Assembly (NCBI RefSeq): GCF_964199755.1
Contig: NC_133903.1
Location: 3,365,001 to 3,429,000, forward strand
DNA length: 64,000 nucleotides
Direction: 5' to 3'
From: Larus michahellis
Taxonomy: Eukaryota; Chordata; Aves; Charadriiformes; Laridae
The notes under the pieces are model-generated. The model was not told the origin of the DNA, made no database searches, and saw only the letters and a program-made list of their open reading frames with translations. A program made the position numbers and the translations under genes. Of this stretch, positions 45,790 to 58,700 are shown piece after piece. How positions within the stretch are numbered: position 1 is the stretch's first letter; each line of letters opens with the position of its first letter.

Positions 45790-48700
45790 AACCAGCCCTG
45801 GGTTTTTGCCTGTCCATACAGCTCCTCCGTCCAGGTACAATGACACCCCACTGCCAGGGAAAGGGAAAGAATGATGCTGGGAACAAGTCCCTGCTGGGAC
45901 ACCCCTCCTGCAAGCCAAGGGGCTTGGGGATTTCTGCAGAAGCCCTGGCAAATAGGAGCCACTGGAAACCAGGGGAAGCGTTGCTGGTGGCTCAGTGGCG
46001 AGGACCAGCTCCCTGCACGTGCAGAGCTCGGGTGCTGCCCTCGGGGCACCGTGCCAGGGGGGCGCGGAAGGGCTGGGTGCCTCCTCCACGGGGCACTCTG
46101 CCGCTTATCGCACACGGTAAGAGAGGCGAGCATTTCCCGGTGATCAGGCTTCCTGCCTCTTGATTGCAGATGCTGGTGTCTAATCACCGTTTCCTCCCCT
46201 GCCTCTCGCCCTGCGCCGGGGCCCAGGGCTCCCTTGCAGCCCAGGGCAGGCTGGCATCATCCCATCCTCCAGATTCACCTCCCACAACTGGTTTTTCCCA
46301 TGTTGTTTACCTCCTCCTCTTCCAACAAGTTCATCTTCGTGTGCTGGGCTGGTCCTTGGCTGCCAACGCTCTGGAGCGAGGGCTGGTGCCTGGTATTGCT
46401 GCCTGCCAGAGATAAGAGCTAATCTCTGTTTTACGGTCGCAAGTACAACTCACAGATCAGAGTCTCTGTGCGGAAATCAGGACCGTACAAACACTCGCGG
46501 GAGAAGGGAGGGGGCTGGCAGCACATCCCTTTTATTGAAGCTGTTTGTTGTTTTCTTGTGGGCCTGCTCCTACAAGGTACCAGGCTTTATTAGCGTGGAG
46601 GTACAGCTCCAGCAGGCACTGGGTGAGAGGGACCAAATACATTGGTGGGGCAGAAGACTTAATTTTCCGACTCATCAGAGCGTGGGTATGGGGAGATTGC
46701 CCATGAGCTTCCCCTGAACACAGCCCTCTTGAAGGTACAAGGAGGAAAAGAAGGGAAAAAGGGCACTGTACCAAATGATAACCCAATTTCATGCTGAAAT
46801 AGCTCTCAACAATCCTGCACCAAGATTTCAAGGCATTTATAGTGTCTCTCCAGGTCAAGCCGTGGGAGGGAAAGAGACTCCACAAACAATATAGGAAGTG
46901 ACTGGAAGGGAGAAAATCTGGCTGTCTTTCCTCCCAGTATCCAGCCACTGCCATCTCTTTAGGTGCAACCAACATCTGGCAGGAGACTTTGGTTTTTTAG
47001 CTTGCGTCCTTCTCCCCCAACATATCTATCTCATGAGCTCCCTGCCACACAAACAATGAATATGCTTGGCTCTTTCTGCTGGCACTGGCTCCATTGCCCA
47101 GACCACAAAGGACGATGGACTGGACCATTTTTGGGTTGCTTTTGGAGATGAATGCGTAGCTGTGGCCTCCCAACACATCCCAGTTGGCAGGAGGACGAGC
47201 CAAGTCTGTCTCTGAAGTGCCAAAGCACAAGGCTGTGTGGGATGGAGGGAGGAGATGGTAGGATCCCAAAGAAAAGGGTATAAGATCAGGGAAAAAAGTA
47301 GGAAAAAAGGCAGACTGTAGAATCAAAGGGAGAAAACCAGCTTGGAGATGGGGGTTTGCGTCTTGGCTTTTCCCTATGCACAGGTTTCCCCAGTCTCGTC
47401 TCGCTCTGGCCAAAAGCCGGAGAGGGAGCGTTGAAGGAGCTGTGCAAACAGTACGGCGGCTCTCGCAGCGTCTGCAGGGCCCGGCGGCTGCGGCGCTGGT
47501 TAATCAGTTACTCGCTCGTAGCCCCGAGCTCCTGCGAGCTGCTTTCATCTCCGAGCCAAAGGAAAGGATGGATCATTCTTCAGCAGCTTCCTCTGCAACA
47601 TCTGGGCTCGGCGAGAGCTGGCTCTGCCTCGCCGGGAGCAGCCCAGCGACCGCAGCCTCCCCCCGGGCACGGGATGCTCTCGCCGTCCGGCGCCGGGGAT
47701 ACATCCAAGGGGGCCACTCGATCCTGGGCATAGTCTTGGTGCCACCAACAGCTGTCATTCTGGCCCTGATTCAAGCTGTGGGTCTCTCCAACGCGGACAA
47801 CCCCGTGCACTCCAGCCTCCTGCCCCACTGTTGAGGTCTCAGGCTGTGCAATACCCGAGGCTTAAATAGTCTAAAGAGAAGGGATGGCAGACGCTACCTC
47901 ATGCCAAGTCCCTCGTGGCCACCCATGTGGTCATTGTGGCCTCCTTGACCATTGCCCTGGACTCTGGTTCTCCTGAGTTCCTTGTCTTCCCACCCTTTAA
48001 GTAGCACTTTTTTCTGCTCTTCCTCCCATAAACAGGGCTACCAGGCTCCACGCTCTCAGGAAAAATTCCCACTCCTGTTCCCCTCATGGTCTGATGAGAC
48101 GAAGTAGAAAAAAATTGGTCAGAGGGAAGAAGAAAGGAGCTGGTTTTGAAATGAATAGAAGCTGCTGGTCAGGCTGCCACCGAGCAGACAAAGGCTTTCC
48201 AGCATGTAACTGCTTGTCTATGCAGGGAAATTAATTGGAACAGCTTTTCCAAATTAGCTGCATCTGATGATGATAAAAATAATAAAAACAAATAGTGGAT
48301 TAAGTTAAATTAGGAAAAAGCAGCTTTATTCTGGAATAGGCGTGTCCACATTCCAGCATATTTTATTCCACAATAGCAGCTTTGCTATGCTCCTCTGTGC
48401 CGACAAGCCCTGACACCGGCCCCGTGCACGCTCCCGCTCCTCCTCTGCAGGGCAATCCTGCCTGCTTGCGCTCCCCTCCCGCTGCCAGAGACTCCTCCAG
48501 ACTTTTTCCTTCAGGCTGCCATTTTCCAGCACTTCTCCCTGCCTGAAAGTCCGTCGGGAACCTGGCCCAGGCCGGCTTGTGGAATTTTGGTGTTTCTCAC
48601 CCTACTGTAAGCTGCTCCCAGCCCCTCCCAAGCATGTGTGTGACCCCGCTCTCCTGCTGCCCCTGCTCCCTGCAACAGCCTCTTGGCCAAATTCGGCATC

Positions 48701-51700
48701 GTTCCCACTTTGAAAATTCATTCGGGTCCATCACTTAGCACCCAGCCCCTTCTGCTTTGCCTGCAGCCCTGAAAGCAGCTCCCCATTGCACAGGCGGCTC
48801 GTCTGCCTTCAGCTTAGCTCCTAAGTGACATTTGCACACACATACCAAAATCCCAGATTTATGTTGGATGTGGAAAGATGAGAATTTGGCACGCGCAACC
48901 AAACGGCGACCTCTCTGACCACGCTGCGTTCGCAGAGCCTGGTTGCTGGATCCCATTTCATCACTGCCAAGTCCATGGGCTCGGTCTCCAGTGGGGTGAG
49001 CAGGAGGGGCTCCACTGACCGTACGGAGCTACAACAGCTTGCATCAGACGAGGATCTTGCCCTCTCTGTTAGAAGAAAGACATAATTTTAATTATCTTGA
49101 CATGTTTATCACTGTGAGCCCGGGCCCGTTATCTCCACGGGTTTGTTCTCAAATATGCAGAGCCGCAAGGACATGATTGTCTTTTATTAAAATCCCGCTT
49201 GAGGTATTCCTGCAGCTGCACTTTGTGTCAAAGGATAAAAAATGTGCGGAGTGACTTTCCTCGCATTGTTAACCGGCAGTAGCTGTTGTGTGCTGCGAGC
49301 CATTGCCTACACAATGGGGCTTCAGCTATTACAGCTAATTTATGGGTCTGCATGTGTTTGCCCTGTCAAACCTTCTTGCAGGGAGGGTTTAAAGCCATTA
49401 AAAAAATGTTTTTTGTTAGCGTCCCTAAAAGTTGTTTCGCTGCATGGACTGAAGTGTAAGAGCTACTGGTTTGCTGTGCATCATGTTGACTCTCAGTCAC
49501 TCTCTTCCGACCCTGCCCAGCAAAGCTGGGACACGTCCTGGGGGGCTGGCCGTGCCCTGCCAGAGGGGCAGCATCGCTGTTGCCCCCCGTGCACCCATGG
49601 GAGCACGTGCGGTTTAACGAGTTGCCTGTTCTCACTCAAACCCAGCTACCCCATCTCCCTCTCCAGTGTGCCCACAGCAAGACCCTATCACCTCTTCTTC
49701 TTCTTTGACCTTCATTTCATTTCCATAAAGTGGTGGGTTCTTTTCATTGACATTGTCCAGGAGTATTTGGAAAAGACTTTAAACATCTATTTTGTTGTCT
49801 AACGAGTCCCCTGCCCAATGCTGCAGCCATCTCACTCTTTGACTGACAAAAGTCGATGCCCCAACAACCTCATCCCTGTGAAATTCCCTCTCCCCATTTG
49901 AACAGCTGGATAGTAAATTCTTGGTGAATCACTATTTGTATTTATTATTTGCCACCAAAGGGCTCAGGCATCCTAGGCATGGAGTCCTTGGCCAATGCAC
50001 AGAAACGATGCTCTCTCTCCCAGCAAGTTTTACGATTGCAGGACAAAACACCAGATAACTGGGGCTCGTCAGAGAGCCCCAGACCACAGTGTCAGCCAGC
50101 CTCTAAATAGTCCCAGCCTCATCAGCAGGGCTAAAAATAAGCCTAGGGAGGTTTATTTTCATTATTATTCTGCCAGAATATGCCTTCTCCGGTTCACGGC
50201 CTCACGCCAGCCCCGCTCCCAAAGCTTCCAGGAGCAGCTTTCCCTCCTCCTCCTCTTCCTCATCCCCGTCCCGCCACCCCCATCCCCTCGGGGACCCCCA
50301 CACGCAGCCCGCCGCCAGCCCCGGGGGACCCGCAGGTTGCAGTAGCAGATGGCAGCTGTGGGGGCCGGGTGACCTGTTAAACCGCCACTGGTCACTGCCT
50401 GCGAGCCCCCGCCAGCCCGGGGGCCTGTGTTTATTTGTCTAACGCGGCCGAAAGGGCTGGTCCCCGCCGGCCCCGCTCGGCTGGCAGCCTTCATCCCAGC
50501 GATGCTCGTGCTTTCCCGCCTGGATCACGCTGTCCGTCCCCAGGGCCAGGAGCGTGCTTTCCCCGGACAGGCAGCTTTCTCCGCATTTTTCTTCTGGGGT
50601 CTATATAGTGCAAAGCGTGGCTGCCAAGGCAGAGCCCAGTCAAACCCAGCTCCAGCAAGATGGGAAGGAATAAAGCAGTAATAACCCATCTGGGATAGTA
50701 GTTCTGCTCCTCAGCAAGCCCAGGAGAGCAGGAGAGCATCGCATCGAGGTGTCTCTGTCCCCTCCATACCTGTTCTCGGTCATTTAGGGCAACATGGGCA
50801 TCCGTCACTGCCCCACGTTGGTCCATGGGGACCCATCTTGGCCTCCCAGCCCAGCACTGGGGGATGAAGGACCCTTGCTCAGGCGGGCGGGCAAAGCGCT
50901 ACCGGCAAATGGCAGAGTGGAAAGGGGGGGTGGCAACAAGAAAGAGCCCACGGTCCCAGGGAATGTGCAGGACCATAAAAGCACACTGCGACGTGCAATT
51001 ATCAGCAAGGGGCTGGGGAATCAAATATAGCAAGTGGGTTATGAGAAGGTAAAAAGGAACAATGTGGCCAACAATTCTTAATTATTCCTCCAACAATAAG
51101 GGGAAACTAATCTCCAGTCTCAGGGTGCAAATTTAATTTTCCCCTTCCCATCATTCAGCTGAGCACAATGGCACAGATGCAGCCTGGGATGTTTCTCCTT
51201 CTCCCGAGGGATGCCTGCCTGCCCTGGTGTGGCAGAGCCCATACCCTGGGATAAATGCCCTAACCCCAGGGCTGGAAGAGGAGATTCCCTTGGTGAGCTC
51301 CTGTCTCATGTGCCTTTCAATTCCCTGTTACAAGTTTACGTGGGAGTATTGCAGGTCTCACTAGCACACTGCGGCGCAAGGCGCTGTACAGAGCTGATCT
51401 GCCAAACAACTGTTTAGAGTTTATATACATCAGGCAAAAGGCAGAGAGACAACTAAAGCCTGAAGCAGGGACCTGACATGCCCACGTCTGCTTGGCAAGG
51501 AGGGGACAGAGGCTCGGTGTCGGCTATAACTGACCCCCTGCTGTGGTGACAAAGCCGAGCTCAGCCCCGCTCACATCACCAGGGGTGATCGTCAAAGGGA
51601 GCATGGGGGTTGCCATGGTGGGGCACGGAGCAGCCCTGCCAGCCCCAGGGCTCGTCCCACGGCCAGTGCAAAGCATGACACCGTGCGAGGGGAAGCCTTC

Positions 51701-54700
51701 AAGAAGCAAAACCCTGTTCCCGTTGGAGCAGAATTGCTTTCATAGCTGCACCCCAGCACACCCCAGCCTCTCTGTCCTTTGCTTAATTAACTCCAGAGCT
51801 CACATGGTTTTCTTTTAAAGGAGGGGGGGAAATAGAAAGAAAAGCAGAGAAGAATGCAATTTTTGAAGACGCCCCCCGCCTCCGCTGGTAGCTTGGGTCT
51901 GCAGCCCCGCGGCTGGCTTCCTCCACCGCTCGCCCCCGCAGGACACCGGCGCTGGCCCAGCTCCCCCGCACACAGATGTGGGCTTCCCCCGGGCCCCCGG
52001 CGCTGCGCTGGGAAAGGCCAAACCTGCCGTGGTCCTTTCACAGCTCTGCCGAGAACCTCACACACACACCCCCCCGCCGGGGCATCCCCCGCATCCCGCA
52101 TCGTCCCAGGAGTGGCAGCTCCGAGGGGGTGGGAAGCACTTCGTCCCCTGCTCCATCTCTCCTCGGTAGGAAGGATCCCGGTTAAATAAACAGCAGCTGC
52201 TGGTGAACTGGATCCGACAGCTTTTTCCCATTCTCTGGACGGCTCTGTGATTGCGTCCAGGTGCGGGGAGCTGAGGCCGGAGGCTGAGCGCTGAGATGCT
52301 GGGACAGATTTGGCATCGTTCTTCTTGAACAGCGTTGGCTGCAGCGGGATGACTCCGGGCTGACCCTCAATATATACATGGAAAGACAAGGCCCCACGGG
52401 GCGAGAGTGACTGTGCCTCAAGCCCATGGGCTGTCTGCAGGAGGGAGGCAGTTTTGGGGAGCGCTCAAGGCCATCACCATCCCCAGCACCCTCTCTCCCA
52501 CCGACCCAGCCCTCACGCCCCTCTCCACAGAGTGGTCCCCATCCCACCAGCCTGTGCCGAAGCCAGCGGTGGCCCTCAAACTCGGTGGGAAGTTGGTTTG
52601 AGACACAGGAAACCAAACTCAGTTTCACTTTGGGTTGCTATTTTTTTTTTTTTTTTAATGCTGAGCTAGACCTACGGATCTGAGAGGAACCCAAGTTCAA
52701 AGGCCTTTGCGGTCTGTTCTCCATCCCTGCCCGGGGAGCCCCTGGGGGAGTCTCGGTGTTGCCCCCGCAGTGCAGGTGGCAGCCCCAGGCCCCCCGGAGC
52801 CGCAGGGATGCTGATTGAAATGAGGAGCGAAAAGGCTCATCATAACTCGCCCAGCTTTGTGCTGTCCCACAGGGACCCGCAGCGCCCACGGGTGAAAGTG
52901 CAAAGTTGCATTTTCGCTCACCGGGGTGGGAGCTCAATCGCAGGTGAAAGGAGTCGGGGTGGCACAGGAGACACATGTCCCATGGCTGCGCCGTTGCCAC
53001 CCCCTCTCCCGGCACCCACAAGCTGCCCGCCTTGGCCACGCTGACTCCTCCAGCAGGGACTTTCCCACGCTGGGGTGCAAACCAAAGCCATTGTCCCTCT
53101 GCGATGCCTCTGAACCTCGACAAAACCCAACCTGTCCCCAGGCCCGCTGTCCTCCTGCCTTCCAGGGGACACTTTGCCGCCTGCACTCTGCATCCTGCCT
53201 GGCAATGGCACGGCGCCGCTCGGCAATGAATCACCGTCTGGCGCGGACAGCATCCTTCTCCATACCACACCTGCCACGCTTTGGTTCGCCCTTCCCCTGG
53301 ACAAGTTTTTCCCCCTCCCTTCGAGAGTGGCTCTTTTCAGCTTCCCATGAAAGGAGCCTGTTCTCCCAGTGATGGATTGCACCTGATTTCAATATCAATG
53401 AGGGCATCGGCTCTGCCTGCACAGCCCCAAGCAGCCTGGTTAGCCGAGGTTTGTTAACAGGGTCGCCCTCCTCCTCCGCTGCACCGAGGAGCTGAGGCAG
53501 TGGCTGATCCCACCCTTGGGAATGGATTCTCCTGCCAGCCGGGTGGGCAGTGCCGGCCATGGATGTGTGATGCTTGGGGCAGCAGAGGCAGGGATGGCTG
53601 GTTTGCCTAGGGCTACGCGATCGGAGAAGGGTGGTTAGCATGGAGCCTCCACCGCCGAGCATCCCGCCTGAGGAGCTGGGCGTTGCCATGGTGCCTCCTC
53701 TCCCTCTGCTGATTAAAAAAAAATGAAAGAGGAGAAAAAAGATGATCCTTTCTTTTCTCCCAGCCTTTTATCTCCCCCTCTAAGGCTGTTGCTTTGAGTC
53801 CTGTGTCGAAAGCATCCATTGCTAAAGGAGCCAGAGGGTGCCATAAATTCAGGCGGCCCCGAGCGATGCCTCTTGTCCCCCACCCCATCCAACGAGGTCC
53901 TTTGTTGTTCCCACTGCCTGCGATTTATGGCCCTCAAACCAGGGCTGTTCCCAAGAGTGCTGTCCCCCTTGTCCCCAGGCTGGCGGACGAGGCACTGAGG
54001 AGGCACCGGCTGTGTTTCAGCAGTGCAATACCTGCCCCGAAACCAGCAGCCTTGCTACGCGCTGAACCCAGCCTCAACGGATGCCCGCTGCTCTGCATGT
54101 TGCACGTCCCGCGGGGACTAGAGCCGTGATGACAGCCCCCTGCCAACCAGCTTTTTAAAGCTATCCTGTGTTTTGGAGGTCCTCGGCTCGATTCCCACCA
54201 CGTGGGCCAAAGGGATGTCAGCTTCCCCGCGAGGCGCAGTGTGGCCGGCAGCCTGGCGAGGCTGTGAACGCGCTTCCTCATGGCCAAGCTGCAGTTCTCT
54301 GGGAGCATCCTATGGCTTTCTTCAGCAATCACAATCCCCTGCTATACTAATATCTTACCCGAGAGAGTAGAAAGGGCAGAAACTCTACTGATATCAACCT
54401 CCCTCTCTGAAAAAGTGTGAGTGAAACCGTCCCAGAAAAAGGCATCCTTCCAAGCCGTCCTGGCTGCCGTGCATGGTCAGATCAGAGCCCAGATGAAGCG
54501 ACCGGAAAATCCCATGGAAAAGGTGAAAAAGAGGGATGTGAATTGCTCAGACAGCCCTGGCTGGCCCAAAGGGCCATCCCCTGGCTCTCCCTCCGCCGAC
54601 ATCCTGCAGGATGCTTAAGCTGTGCCTGTATCCCTGGGCATCTAACAGAAATGCTGAGACAGAGTTAGCGCCTTGTTCCCCCCTCTTCTCTCCCCTCCCC

Positions 54701-55480
54701 GGGGTTTAGTGAAGCTTCATGTCATGGAGAAAAGGAAAAGGAAAACAGAGGGAGAGGGGAAGCAACGCAAACTGTAAAAACAGTGGAGGACTCCTCCAAC
54801 GCCCTGGGGAGCTCGGGAGTGGGAATGAGAGTATAATTTTCCAATGGCAAAAATAAACCTTCCCAACGGCTGGAGAGGTGAGTCCCTCCAGACAGGGTCA
54901 AGACAATCTGAAAGTTTGGAGCAGCCAGATGGCTCGTCCTCCTCTGCCGTCCCCTGGCTTTGTCCCTTCAGGGCTCAGGCTTCTGTCTCCCATGTCCGTG
55001 GCTGAGTTCTGGGTTTCTGTGGTGGTTTCTGGGCAAACGCTGCTCCCAGGGACGTGGGTGAAAGACTGCGGTAATGACACCCTGCCTGTTGCGCTCCTTT
55101 TATTTATTAACTGGCACCTGTTGGCACAGAAAACGTGAAGTGACAGCACAGTTGGTAGCGTTGCCTCCAAGCCCCGTAGTGACACTCCGTGACAGCACCC
55201 TCTGTGACGAGGGCACAGCTCAACCTCCCAATGTGGTGCACCTTCACCAGCGTCCCCGTGACAGCAGCCGGGGTGGCCGTCCAGACTCGGCTCTCACCCT
55301 GCTGACAGCAGCCGAAATGAGTTTTCCACTTGTCCCTGGCTCGCATGGTGACAGTGGCTGTGAGGGCATGGGGACAGGTCTTTCATATTGCCCATCCCTC
55401 CTTCTCTCCGCTAACCAAGTCAAGCCTTTACCCCTGGACTTCTCTTCCCAGAGCAGGGGAAAGCTTTTGCTGGCTTTTGT
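45790..55480. other. Non-coding interval with CNE-like and CpG patches
   Basis: No gene is recognised. CpG-rich patches lie at 47.40-47.71, 50.20-50.56 and 51.88-52.13 kb. AT-rich, motif-dense patches lie at 48.22-48.30, 49.08-49.36 and 51.06-51.16 kb. A run of about 17 T lies at 52640-52656. Open frames such as 47376-47834 plus and 51787-52389 minus fall in the CpG-rich patches and show no known domain. Confidence 0.4.
49083..49360. promoter_or_regulatory. AT-rich conserved-element-like block
   Basis: About 280 bp is rich in TAATTTTAATTATC, TTTATTAAAA and TCAAAGGATAA-type words, including homeobox and TCF/LEF-like sites, inside GC-richer surroundings. It contains no gene and resembles a developmental enhancer. 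Function and conservation are inferred only. Confidence 0.3.
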
Positions 55481-55499
55481 TGAGATTCGCTTTCAAGGC

Positions 55500-55710
55500 T
55501 GGGGCTGAGCAAACAAGCCGGGGAGGTGCCGAAGCTCCTCTTTCGGAGACCCGGTCTCCGGCGGAGCCGCGGGGGCTGTTGGCAGCGAGGCGAGCAGCTG
55601 CGCAGCAAGACGTTGCATCACGGAGGTGGATGTAGGTGCGGCCCCTATGGCGGGCTGTTCGTGCCTTGGGGCTACTCTTTACTGCGGTGTCTGACAGATG
55701 CTGGCAGGTA
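55500..55710 (+). promoter_or_regulatory. CpG-rich patch ending in a strong donor
   Basis: About 200 bp with many CpGs ends in GCTGGCAG|GTAAGGG (GT at 55711-55712), the layout of a CpG-island first exon. The frame before the donor is open (61 codons from 55526) but does not match anything I know. A lncRNA first exon is as likely as a coding one. Confidence 0.25.
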
Positions 55711-55719
55711 AGGGCTGGC

Positions 55720-58700
55720 CGGCAGGATCAGCGCTGTCTGAAACACAAACGCACACCAGAAAAAGGTGCCGGGAGGCAGGGATGGGTGAGCACGCTGGAG
55801 TCTTCTTGACAGCTGGGTTTCCTGCGCCTGTGCCAGCTCCCTGCCGCAGGTCTCCCCCCGGTCCCCGCGTAGCTCCTGCTCCCCTGGAGATGAGGAGCTG
55901 GAGAAATCCGGGATGAGGCAAGGGGTCTGCAAACCTCCCGCCACACAGGCAGCTTTCCCGATGGATTGTCCCCAGCTGCTCCCTGCCAGGGAGGGACTGC
56001 GGGGGGGTAGGGGCTTGGAGCAGATCAGAGCAGCTTCAGCCCTCAACTAGAGACTGGGTGCGATGGAAATACTCCAGCAGGTCTCTGGTAGGAAGGTAAA
56101 ACCCCTTCCAAGCCCAGCTCCTTGCGAAGTTTGCCGCAGGGCCCGGCCGGAGGCTGTCTCCGGAGCTCACCTTGCACGGGTGAGACGTGCAGCTGCCTCT
56201 GCACCCGCTCCCCCGCCTCCCGCCAAGCCCCAGTCCACAACACAGCAGTAACTGGGATCACACGAGCCGTATCTCCATGGGTTTTCCAAGTGAAGTCCTG
56301 GGAAGACTAAATAGTGCTGATCTCTCCCCTTTCTTCTCTGGAAATTCCCTGTGTGTATGTGTTTTTCCATGCAGCCTGGACATCATAGCAAGGAACCTGG
56401 TTTCGGTAGCTCCCGTGCTCCTGGTCCATCCTTTGTGGGAAGCGTGAGCATGGCTCGTATGACGATGACGCCAGGTTGCACCACGCGCCTGTTGGGTACT
56501 TTTGGCAAGTTCTGGAAATGAGTAAAACCAAGAAGTAAAGGCAGGACTGACACATATAGAGACATCCGTAATATTTTCCCGGGCAGCTTTGTGGCGTGCA
56601 GGGCATCAGCATCGTGGTTAATTAAACTGTGGTCTCCGCAGCAACCGGGCAGGGATAGGAGGAATTATATATTTACTTTCATTTATAGTGGCAGCCTTCA
56701 TCCTGAGATTAAATGGGAACCAGCCCCTCTCCCCGCACACACGGCAGCTCCGGGGCAGCTTCGGCAGCGGGAGAGGGAAGAAAAGGCTGCTTGTTTCTCG
56801 AGATGCCCTTTACTATTCAAGCTCCTTCTACGTGGTTTTATTCAGCTGCATCTTACACCAGGCACCAAACAAGCCCCAGACTATTATGTGCTGAAAGCTT
56901 TCCCCATGGAGAAAGCTGCTTGGATCCGCCTTATGTTTTCCAGTCCATCTCCCCAGTGAGACATCCAGACAAGTTAAAGCAGGCAGATTTCGACAGGGCC
57001 CAGAAAGAGGACGGTGGAGGATCTGCCAGGCGCAGAAGGGCTGCCTCCCCTTCCTCCCTGCCCTTCCCAGTGGAAATCAGGGAGGTCGCTGCTTTCCCAG
57101 CTCCCGGCATGGGGGTTTTCTCCCCCGTGGGCACCCACCAGACCTGATGCAAAAGAACTGGTCCCCGGCAAGGGGGAGGAAAAGCTCCCGGAGGTGATGG
57201 GGAGCCACGCGATGGGGCTTCAAGCGAGGGTGGGGTCTTTGCTGCTAATGAGAGCTGAAGGGTGATCAGGCGAGGGCTGCTCACAGCCCTGACATCCCCG
57301 TGTGTGCAAGCGTGCCTGCACCTCCGCTCCCTCACACCCGGCCCCGAGGCACCCCCACGGCTCGGGAAGGGGGGGCAGGGTTGGGGCACCTCTTTCCGAG
57401 GGGAAAACTTTCCCTTATCCGGGGCTGGAGAGTTTCTCCAGTGGCCGAGAATGATCCCGGAGGGGAGATTACCCCATCCTGGAGTTGGGCTTTATGGTTT
57501 TCCAGGCTCTCCGGGGCTCCAAGAATTTGCATCCGAGCTTGGCAGCAGGGTTTATTCACTAAATGACCCAAAAAAAGGCAGTTTGCAAAAGAAAGAGGTT
57601 TAGGTGAGAGGTGAGCATGGAGGCAAAAAGAGAAGAAACAGTGCAGGAAAAAGGGGACCAGGAAAGGGGAACTGTGTGGGGCGAAGAGGCGTATTTTAAG
57701 GTCCTTTGGAGAAGAGGATCTTCACCTTTACCCAGACCAAGCACTTAGTCCGTCTTTTTGAAAATTTCTGCTTACAGCAGCTTGGCCCCAGAGCTGGGCT
57801 GCTTTTTGGTGAACAGGATTGAGTTCAGCGAAAAATGTGCCCTTTTGTGGGGAACCAACAATGTGCAAATCCAGGTCAAATGCAAATGCAGGGCTTGAGC
57901 CAAAACAAGGGAGGGAGATCATTTGGAAGATGTCGAAACATCTTGTTTCAACATTATTTTTTTCAAAGCAAAACATTTTTTTGGCTTCTTTATTTCAAAA
58001 GAGCTTTTCCTATCCGAACAGTGCTGCGAGCCATGGGGAGAGGAAAGCTTAAATAGGTGTAAAACTGCCCCCCAAAAGGAGGAAAAAATTGTGGGTTTGG
58101 TTGAAGGGATGTTTCAGGTTGAGCTGAAGTGACTTTTTTTTGACATCTTGCCAACTTTTTCCCCTTGGTATTTTTTTGGCATGGAGAGCGAGTGGAGAAA
58201 CCCCATCCCGCAGAGCACCCCTGCAAACCAGGGATGGAGTTTGCCAGCCAGCCGCCCCCAAAATACCCCCCTGCTGCTTAGAGACCCCCATTTTTCCCTT
58301 CTCTCTGCCAAATTTTCAGAGCCGCGAATGCAGCACCGTGCAGCCCTGTCTGCCTGGTGGGGACAGGCGTCAGGCGAAGAGCAAACCCTCCCCGGGGTCA
58401 GAAATCCCCCGGCGTCCCCGAGGGGAGCCAGCTGCTCCATCCCAACGGTCTCCCTTCTTCCCTCACCCCCCGGCACCGCTCTGTTTTTCCACTTGGGCAT
58501 GGGAAGCTCGAGCGGGGTGAGGAAGAATACGGCCCTTTGTGTGAGCTGAATACGGGCCATGTGTTGCGCTAATGCTGCCGGTGAGCCCACCCCGAGCCGC
58601 ACTAGATTAGCGCAGCTATCAGGACACATTTAGATATGGACGATTTCCTCCGCCGTCGCCGACGAGGGGGGACAGAGTGTGGGAAAACTCTTCTCCAAGC

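Noticed and set aside
47376-47834. 152-codon plus-strand frame in a CpG-rich patch
   Set aside because: No domain is recognised, and open frames are expected in CpG-rich DNA; transcript data would be needed to revive it.
52640-52656. Poly-T run as a possible retroposed poly(A) tail
   Set aside because: No recognisable parent gene lies next to it, and no target-site duplication was seen.
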